This document shows positions 55,877 to 64,000 of a stretch of 64,000 nt of DNA, piece after piece; within the stretch, counting starts at the first letter, position 1, and every line of letters begins with the position of its first letter. Under the pieces are notes generated by a model. That model saw only the letters and a program-made list of their open reading frames with translations. It ran no database searches and had not been told where the DNA came from. The translations under genes and the position numbers were made by a program. The stretch comes from Marsupella aquatica. Lineage: Eukaryota; Marchantiophyta. The stretch lies in NCBI GenBank assembly GCA_973895155.1, contig OZ316894.1, positions 20,956,001-21,020,000 on the forward strand, read 5' to 3'.

Positions 55877-57305
55877 TAGGGGGTCCACGAACTAATTTTG
55901 GAGAAGAAGTGCACATAGAGTAAAGGACTCGGTTGCAGTGATATATATAAGTAAAGTGTTGTGTCATAGAGAATGTTTGGGTATGGTCGGGATTTTTGGG
56001 GATTAGCAACAATTCCAAGTTTGTGAGAGAGCAAAGGATCGCAAGAGACTCCAAAGTTTGAGAGCCTGGTTTTCAAACACGTGTTTTCAATCCTCTGGTT
56101 TTTCCTCATCTAGCTAATTGTTGAAGAATTGGGACGATTTTCTTGATATTTCAAGATGAGCAAATGCCTACACTCAAAGAAGCGCTGCTGCGGATCTTGA
56201 AAGCGCCAATGAGGCTCCAGAGCCAGAGAAGTAGAATCACAACAGCAAACGAACCATTCCCAAATCGCCTGGAACGCATCCAAGCTTCCTTAAAAATGGT
56301 GCTACATTAGTGTTCCGAATCCATCTTAAGCATTTGCGAGCCTTGATGTCCCTATCCGCTTGCAGTCTTGTAAACTTGCAAAGACCTGTTCGATTAGGAT
56401 TGACGTGTAGGCTCTGAGAGAGATGTTGGTAACTCTCAGCCTGTCTCCAACATTTCACTTTTTTTTGGAGTAGCATGCAGTCAAGGCATAAAGGCAAATG
56501 GTGGACTTTATCATGCTCGCAGCAGGGGAACCATTGGGACTTCAATCAAGCTTTGGGAGAAGTTCGACACAGTGGACATAACACTCTTGGTAAAGCATGG
56601 GCATAGGAGCAAAAAAATTCGCCTTTAGCAATCGCGGGATGACATAAATGGAAACATAGTAGTTCCTCTATTAAATCTGGAAACATGAATCCTACCAAAA
56701 GATTGGATTTTGTAGAATATGTGCAGTTCGTGTTACAATTGTGCAGGGACTGTTCTAGAGAAATTCCCGACACTGCCATCAGAAGACATCCTCTAGTGCT
56801 AATTTGGATAAGAGTATTTCAACTATTTCATGCTTACAGTGGCTCGAGTTTCGAAGGTGACTGAACATGCGGGTGCAGGACCTTGTTTGAATCTTATGTG
56901 CATATTAACATTTAAAAAAATTGAGAGCAAGTGAAGGTCAGCCTCAATAAGGAGTGAAGCACAAAAAGTGCATCGTGTACTAAAAAATAGTTGGTGTGTG
57001 GAAAGTGAAGGTTTTCACAATGACGGGCGAGTAAAGCCACCCATGGTGAGAAACACAGCGGCAAAATCGAGGGATATCCATTTTCCTTCTGCCAGATTGT
57101 TATCTTTGACAACGGAAACTCTGGTAATCTCTTCCGACAAGGGAGACTGTCCAAGAAAAATCGTATTGCAATGTGGTCCAAATAATTATGTATCAGAGAC
57201 TTGCAATAGTCTAAAGACTAACAGCCGGGAATAAAACTAAATAACAAACATTACCACAATACACTCAAATAAACTACCCGGAAGCTATATGGAACATCAA
57301 TTCAA
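55877..57305. other. No gene seen
   Basis: Only short frames without recognisable motifs on either strand. Confidence 0.4.
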
Positions 57306-57456
57306 TCAAATGAAATGCTGAAGAGATTATCGCTGTAGAGTCGAAGAGTTTTTCGCCAGTTTTAGAAAATGTGAAGTAGCTTCAAATGAAATGCTGAAGT
57401 GATTGTCGCTATAGAGTCACAGAGTTTTTCGCCAGTTTTAGAAAATGTGAAGTAGC
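57306..57456. repeat. 75-bp tandem duplication
   Basis: TCAAATGAAATGCTGAAG, GAGTTTTTCGCCAGTTTTAG and AAAATGTGAAGTAGC recur in two adjacent copies (57306-57380 and 57382-57456) with a few substitutions. Confidence 0.93.
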
Positions 57457-58694
57457 TAGACACTGACTGTCCACCGAATGCGTGTGAATTCTTCCAAAGG
57501 CATTGCTATCGCTTTCATTCCAGCCTCACTGTTATGAGGAAGTTAAACCACATTCCATCAGATTTCACAGAGCTCAGTTTAGCCAACATAGACTTGACCC
57601 ATTAAATTGAAGAAACTCATACTTCTAGTTAGTTAGCCGACCGTAAAACTGGACAGACGCCTCTCTGCAGATGCAGTCCAAAGGTTTCGCCTCGCCGCTC
57701 CTGGAACTCCCTTTGCAGGCCATTCCAGAAGGACGAAAGTAAATTATCGGTCCACTTTCTTTGTCTTCTCCACCAATTAATAACATAGCTCCCCTCCCCG
57801 TCCTATGAACTTGGTTGATTTCACCCATCCATCTGTACCTCGTTGCTCTCTGAAATAGGAGAAAGTTAGAGAGACAACCTTTTGTCCTGTCCAAACCAGC
57901 AGTTGGCTCCTCGTTATGCGTGTAGTCATCGAAGCTTCAGAGGTGCAACTCCCCACAGCTCAATGAAGAATTCCAACAACTTACAAACCTCCTCACAAAC
58001 ACTGCAACCAGAACGAAGCAGACACTCAGCGCTGCGACCCACATGAGGACCACACCACGTGACCCCCTCCAACAGCGTTTGAGATTATCAAGAAAAAAAT
58101 CTGACTCTCTGGTATAGTAGAATTATGCACACATTGCTGATCCCCAATTTGTAGCCTGTATAATGCAAATGAACGTGCCCAGCTGCTGAATTTACTAGAA
58201 TTTACGAATGCAGAGAACGAGCCTGCTGTGAGCTACTCGATCCAAACCAAGCGGGAGTCAAGACCAATCGAAAGAAATCAGGACAAAGCATTTCTCCCTA
58301 CGAAGCAAGTCGAAGAACCGAATGGGCCCAAACGGTAATGCGTGAATGTGATGAGTGAGTGTAACGCTCTTGGAGATAGGGAAACCAAAACTACCAACCT
58401 CACAGGACAATCAGCTGGAAGGTCGAATGCTGAAGCACCTCTACGAATCCATGGTGACTCACTCTAATCTTCTGCTTGGGAAGCTAGTCAAACCTCGATA
58501 AAGTCCCCGTCGTACTGTATCATTCTAAAACAGAGTTCGCACTCTTCAAAATCGTAAATCCCAACGATGCTCGCAAATGTGTCGACTCTAGCTCGTAGTC
58601 TTAGATCTTTCCTCCAGCTCGCATTCCACCTCATATGCATGTTGCCAAGACGGGCGGCTCACATTCGACCCAATTCACTCTGCTCTCTCAGCAG

Positions 58695-58935
58695 ACAACC
58701 ACCACAAGAACAGCAATCGATGGAATTACGGAAAAGCCCATCAAATTCTGACCCGAAAATTCTGCTCCAAGTGCCATTTCACAACCACCACAAGACCAGC
58801 AAATCGATGGATTTCGGAAAAGTCCATCAAATTCTGCTTAAGTGCCATTTTACAACCATCACAAGAACAGCAATCGATGGAATCACGGAAAAGCCGATCA
58901 CATTCTGACTCCAAATTCTGCTCCAAGTGCACCTG
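58695..58935. repeat. Three-copy tandem repeat, period 71-86 bp
   Basis: Copies begin at 58695, 58781 and 58852. Each contains ACAACCAYCACAAGAMCAGC, AATCGATGGA, GGAAAAGYCSATCA and CAAATTCTG; the second copy is shortened by 15 bp. All reading frames here are repeat-driven and not considered genes. Confidence 0.92.
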
Positions 58936-59156
58936 ACGGCAAACGAAAAGAGCATGAGAAGGTTCTCCCAAGCTCCAAGGAGGGACTTCTCAAGGCAAAG
59001 CACAAACTCCGTCATCCAGTTGTGATGATCGCAGCCGTCACAGCGTGGACTCGATTGTACCTGTATCTGATGGCTTGGGCCACCTAAGGCTGCCACGTAC
59101 TGGACTCTTAGGATGGCACTTGTAACGTTTTATAGCCAAAGTAGACAAGATGGTCA

Positions 59157-59549
59157 CTTCTTGTTCTAAAGATAGACTCTAGACCAAATGCAAATCCCTC
59201 GAATTGTCACTTCTTGTTCCTAAAGAGACTCCAGACAAAATGCAAATCCCTTGAAGCAAGGAGTCAACGTTCGGACCACGCATGAAGTTGAAACTCCATA
59301 TCAGCATTTAGTTGGGCTTGCTCTTAGAATAGTACATGGCAAGGAGTGGGCCTGGTAGAAAATTACATAAACACTCCACATCAGCATTTAGTTGGGCGTG
59401 CTCTTAGAACAGTACATGGCAAGGAGTGGGCCCACCTAAATGCTGATGTGGAGTGTTTATGCTCTCTATAATTTTTCTACCACTGAAGTGATGCTCCAAA
59501 CTTTGACTCCTTCCTTCAAGGGATTTTGGTCTGGAATCTGTCTTTATTC
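59157..59549. mobile_element. Inverted-repeat element with nested repeats (candidate MITE/foldback)
   Basis: The outer left arm (59219-59275: TAAAGAGACTCCAGACAAAA, CCCTTGAAGCAAGGAGTCAA) is the inverse of 59494-59549. An inner pair, AACACTCCACATCAGCATTT facing AAATGCTGATGTGGAGTGTT, forms a second hairpin. The left arm is also directly duplicated (59157-59209), and the ATCAGCATTTAGTTGGGC block is duplicated (59298 and 59384). No clear TSD. Confidence 0.7.
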
Positions 59550-60679
59550 GAAAGTCATGGAAAATGAAGAAATGAAGCTCATATATATGCAGATAACTTT
59601 ATTCCATGTGAGCCCCATCTAACCCCGCAGATGAAGGATACCTGCAGCACAAACATCACAAAGGGCCTGGCAAGGTCTGATAGAAGAGATTCAAAAATTC
59701 AATATTCCTTTCCATAGTATCAAATCTATGAAAATGAAAGACTCCCTAGACACAAAAGTTGGTTCTGGAGACCAGGATAGACACACTCAAACCCTTGTGT
59801 AGCAAAACAAGAGCAATGTATCTTGAAAAAAGTGAAACTCATGTCAAGGGAGTAAAATTTAAAATTTGGTGTGGGTCATCAGGATGTCTGAGTTCATCCA
59901 AGCACCTTGTTAAACCTTGTGTCTATCTGGGCTCATTTTATTTTCCATTTTTTAGAACAAACTGAAGCTCCCAAAGCTGCAATGTTTGACAAAATGCTTA
60001 GATCCATTGTCAAAACTCGCATAAATAGTTATTTTAGTATTTTAGTATTTGTCATATTTGATTATGTATATTGCTTTAATAATCAGAGGTCTTTCCATCT
60101 ACTTAGGAGCCTGCTGTTTCATACCAAATTTCACCGTTTTCTCAAGTGATTTGTCTGAGAATGTATTTCCTAAAAGTGAACAACTACCTAGTACAGTTGA
60201 GCAAATAGGTCAGGGAGGAATTGTTTGAAATATGGCACTCCTCTTGGTGCCAAGCTTTTAGTGAAAAACATACCATGAGTTATAAGAGAATTTTCTTTGC
60301 AAACCTCCTACTTGAGTCGGTAGAATTTGGAATGCCATGGACATTTAGTATTTGTTCTTGAAAATGGAAGGGAAAGCGTGCCCTAGAACTACCATTGCAT
60401 AACTGGCAGGAGTTCTCAGACAGGGGAAAACCTCACCTTCACTAATCAGAAGAGGAAAACAACAGCCCTAGTAAGGGCAAAACATCAAAAGGCCCAAAGC
60501 CCTGTCACCGATGGGGCAAAGGATGAGCAAAATGCCCAGTGGCAAGAAGCTGATAGGGTATCTCAATCCTTCTCAATTCTTGAGCAGTACGCTAACAGGT
60601 TCTGGTCATAACATCTGACGATAACTATTCTTGTCGTTAGGTGAAACCTTTTATTTTTTATCTGAGATTTATGGACATC
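59550..60679. other. No gene seen
   Basis: AT-rich with short frames only. It ends at the first copy of the LTR-like repeat. Confidence 0.4.
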
Positions 60680-61391
60680 TGTCGTGACATATAGTATCGT
60701 AGCCATAGTGTATCAAAAACATACAAGTCACCGGCAATGCATATGTGCAAGCTGCTAGCAACCAACATGCATAGAAAAAGTCCAATCACATTCCCAAGTG
60801 CCAAGAAAAAACAACTGAGGTGGTATGTACGTAGTGGAGGTGTAAACCTCTGTATATAAAAGGCGTGATAGAAACAAGTGTACTGAAATCGAATCAAAAA
60901 CCGGCAGGATGCCAAGATCGGTCGGGAGCATCTAACGAATCACTGTGTGAATCCCGTGTACGGAACCGACGAGCACTGTCTGAGCTCTGTCAACAGCGTT
61001 CAAGAAGAACTGAAAACCGACAAAGAAAGACATGCCCTAAGTAGATCAAGTCAAGGCGTCACACTAACAAGCACATTTTGCTTCAAGAACGGCCCAGACT
61101 TGCTACAAGAACATGACACTAACTCAAGTAGTACACTAGCCCTAACTACATACCTAGCGGGCATGCGAGGGACATGCCGATGTGCACAAGCGGCACTGTC
61201 CCTCGGCATGACAGTTGTCGTGACATATAGTATCGTAGCCATAGTGTATCAAAAACATACAAGTCACCGGCAATGCATATGTGCAAGCTGCTAGCAACCA
61301 ACATGCATAGAAAAAGTCCAATCACATTCCCAAGTGCTAAGAAAAAGCAACTGAGGTGGTATGTACGTAGTGGAGGTGTAAACCTTTGTAT
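60680..61391 (-). repeat. LTR-like region: 176-bp direct repeat (60680-60855, 61216-61391)
   Basis: Two nearly identical 176-bp copies start TGTCGTGACATATAGTATCG and end GTGTAAACCTYTGTAT, separated by 360 bp. The right copy stops directly at the polypurine-like tract (minus strand GGTCTGGGGGGGATAC) that follows the gypsy stop codon, so it should be the start of the 3' LTR. The left copy is either a subrepeat within a long LTR or the start of a second, abutting LTR. LTR ends cannot be fixed because the other LTR is outside the window. Confidence 0.6.
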
Positions 61392-61430
61392 CCCCCCCAG
61401 ACCACAGTCACAAGGAGGGCTGAGGAAAAG

Positions 61431-64000
61431 TCAGGTGGCATGTGGAGCACAGGAAGGGCAAAACCATAACCCTTCTGGCACCTGGGTAAGTTCAGCCCGC
61501 AGGCAGAAAAGATGGTACCCTCCATTGCAATTATCACATAGCAGCATCTGGTCAGCATCGTCAATTCGCAAACACACTTTGCAAGGGTAGTCCACAAGTG
61601 GAATCCAGGTAGAAGTCACAATGGTGGGATCCAGGTTAGGCAGATGACAAGGGGTGCAATTCTTGGCATTGTCAGCAATTGTGCGCCCATCTGCCCCTTG
61701 TAACTCTAGCACTCCAGATGGTCGAATAGCTTTAACCCTGAGAATAGTACGACTGGTAGAGGTGTCCAGGGTGTCATTAGCTTGCCGCTGCAAGTACACA
61801 AAATCTCCCACATCAAACTTCCTGACCTTGGGCTGAAAAGTGCCCCCTCGCGTGTGTGCATAACGCAGTGTGTCCCTATGTTGTGCAATGGCCAAATTCT
61901 CCATGGCCATGGGCATAACCCTCCTGAATAGGGCAGCCCTCTCAGAGATCACATCAGACCAAGTCACAGCTGAATCCAAGTCCACCACCTGAAGCATGTG
62001 AGCAGCAATAGCAGAAGGTGGAAGTGGGTGACGACCAAACAACAAGAAGTAGGGAGAAAAGTTAGACAATGATGCATGTCTAGACATCCTATACCCCATG
62101 GCAATGTAGGGTAAGGCCAGGTCCCAATCCTCCTTGTTTTTGGTGAGGCAAATCTTCCGGAGACCCTTCTTGCATGTCTGAACGATGCGCTCTGCCAAGC
62201 CATCTGCCTGTGGGTGATCTCGTGATGTCCGGCGATGATCAATGAGGGCCTGATCAAGCAGCTCCTGGAACTCTCCTCTAAACTCTGAGCCCTGGTCAGT
62301 GAGACATTCTGCACAAGCTCCAAAGCGGCTGAGAACTTGTTGCAGGAATGCCTGGCTGGTGCTACGGGAGGTCTTATCTGGCAATGCCACAAGTTCTATC
62401 CACTTGGAGAAATGCTCTATCATGATCATGATGTAGAGATTACCCCGAGATGTGAGGGGTAATTCTCCAGCCAAATCACATGACCAACAATAAAACATGC
62501 CCTGAATAGGGAGTGGATGAAGTGTGGGTTGCCAAGATGTGAAAGAAGTCCTTACCCTATCACATTGCTCACACCGGGCAATAACATCTCGAACCTGGCC
62601 ATGCATGCCTCTCCAATGATAATGAGAGACCAAGAGGCTGTAAGTCCTCTTAACGCCAAAATGACCAAGCTCAGAATGTACCTTACGGATAAGGCCAACC
62701 CTCTCATGAATGGGTGGAACCACCACTTCCCTATCTGGCAAGCAGCGCACAAGATGATCTCCCTTCCACAAGTAGCGCTTGGATCTTTGCTGAATTCGGT
62801 CTCTCTGGGCAGCAGTAACATGGGTGGGGTACTCTCCATGCTGCAGAAATCTCAGAGTGTCGTTGTCCTCCCATATGTCCACCACAGGTTGGTCAACAAC
62901 GTAGCATGGCAGCAAAGCAAGATAGGTAGATGCATGAAATGTAGGCAGGATGGAAACCTGGTCAAAATCCTGCCGTGCATCTGAGGAATCATCAAAGGCA
63001 ATCAAAGGGCTGCGGGACATAGTGTCAGCATTTTGATGTGTCACACCAGGCCTATGAATTACCTCAAAATCATACTCCTGGAGTATGAGCGCCCAACGAG
63101 CAAGCTTGCCAATAAGCTTGTCGTTGGTCATCAACCACTTCAAGGGCTGGTGGTCGGTGTAGAGGACAAACCTGGTCCCATAGAGGTAGGGCCTGTAATG
63201 TATGACAGCCCACACAATAGCAAGGCATTCACCCTCATAAGAAGAATAATGACTCTCTGCCTGATTGTTGCTCCTGGATGCATAGGCAATGACATACTCT
63301 TTACCTTCCTCATCATGCTGGCCCAGAATGGCACCAATCCCAAGGGCACTCCAATCTATGTGTAACACAAAGACCTTGCTGAAATCAGGTCTTCTCAGCA
63401 TAGGGTATTCTGAGAGCTTCTCCTTCAAAGTGGCAAATGCTGCCTCAGCATCTGTACTCCATGTCCAAGTCACATTCTTTTTCAACAAAGCATACAATGG
63501 GTGTGCAATGGTACTGAAATCTTTGATGTAGATCCGGTAGTAATTGCACAACCCAATAAAACACCTCAAAGTGTGAACATCGGTAGGAGTGGGCATTTCC
63601 AAGATGGATACCACCTTGGCCCAGTGAGCCATGGTTCCATTTGGAAGAATGCGATGCCCAAGATATACTACTGATCTGACAGCAAATTCACACTTCTTGG
63701 GGTGTATCTTTAGGTTCACCTTCTTAAGCCTCATGGATAGCTCCTCAAGGTCAAGTAGATGCTGGTCAAATCATTTGCTGTGGACCAACACATCATCAAT
63801 GTAGCATTTCAGAAACTCAGCACCTTGAAGAACCTGGGCCATGACTCTTTGAAAGAATATGGGCGCATTCTTCAAGCCAAATGGCATCACCAACCACTCC
63901 CATAGTTGGTTACTACCATGGAAAGCTATTTTCTTGCGGTCCTTTGCAAGCAGCAAAATCTGGTTAAAGCCTTGCCTTAGATCCACAAGAGTGAAGATGT
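61431..64000 (-). mobile_element. Ty3/gypsy polyprotein, RT-RNaseH-integrase-PHD finger (5' part cut by window edge)
   Basis: Minus-strand order: reverse transcriptase (DLRQGFNQI, MPFGLKNAPIFFQRVM, catalytic YIDD, KKCEFAVRSVVYLGH), RNase H (VLHIDWSALGIGAILGQ, YSSYEGECLAIVWA, LYTDHQPLKWL), integrase zinc domain (HSELGHFGVKR, CEQCDRV), core with WSCDLAGELP, CLTDQGSEFRG and HPQADGLAERIV (D, D, E all present), a C-terminal module (VGDFVYLQR), and a C4HC3 PHD finger: CKVC, LLCDNC, GYHLFC, FCPSC (about 61600-61455). The stop is at 61431. A single TGA at 63768-63770, just after YIDD in the reverse transcriptase, breaks an otherwise open frame. No chromodomain. Fragments of the same family lie at 19.56-20.25 and 23.77-24.79 kb. 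Confidence 0.93.

Noticed and set aside
58567-59096. Several overlapping frames of 75-115 codons on both strands
   Set aside because: They are produced by the three-copy tandem repeat at 58695-58935.

Overview
The window looks like nuclear DNA of a land plant. It is gene-poor and crowded with decayed transposable elements. The plant call rests on a gamma-tubulin complex protein 4 (GCP4) gene of plant type with 15 recognisable exons, a receptor-like kinase of the plant RLK/Pelle kind with seven recognisable exons, a LINE whose ORF1 has the plant DUF4283-plus-zinc-knuckle layout and whose ORF2 ends in a zf-RVT-like domain, and Ty3/gypsy, copia-like, hAT-like and PIF/Harbinger elements. The short introns and the gypsy element carrying a PHD finger would suit a non-seed plant (bryophyte, lycophyte, fern or a charophyte relative), but the species cannot be fixed from the sequence alone.

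Layout. 0.3-6.8 kb: a full-length but dead L1-type LINE, interrupted in ORF1 by a 296-bp MITE. 7.2-9.6 kb: minisatellites around an RPA-like OB-fold ORF on the minus strand. 9.8-15.8 kb: GCP4 on the plus strand, with two single-base lesions. 15.8-18.9 kb: nothing recognised. 18.9-28.3 kb: a mosaic of a second MITE copy, two fragments of one PHD-type gypsy family flanking a foreign 610-codon ORF, a coiled-coil ORF, and a second gypsy integrase with its domains in the wrong order. 29.6-34.3 kb: the receptor-like kinase on the minus strand. 34.3-45 kb: no host gene, but a third MITE copy, two solo LTRs of one copia-like family with perfect 5-bp target duplications, a tRNA-derived SINE-like unit and several inverted-repeat elements. 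44.99-55.48 kb: one very large PIF/Harbinger-type element bounded by matching inverted repeats; it carries a SANT/Myb-like companion ORF (plus), a DDE transposase (minus) and, between them, a nested retroelement-type coiled-coil ORF. 55.7-60.6 kb: a calmodulin-like EF-hand fragment and tandem or inverted repeats. 60.7-64 kb: the 3' half of a nearly intact Ty3/gypsy element (minus) whose polyprotein ends in a PHD finger; it runs off the right edge.

The two host genes are unrelated: microtubule nucleation and cell-surface signalling. The rest is a record of nested insertion, domain shuffling, nonsense decay (mostly TGA, as expected from C-to-T change at CGA codons) and repeated short tandem duplication. 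No CRISPR, rRNA or intact tRNA gene was seen.
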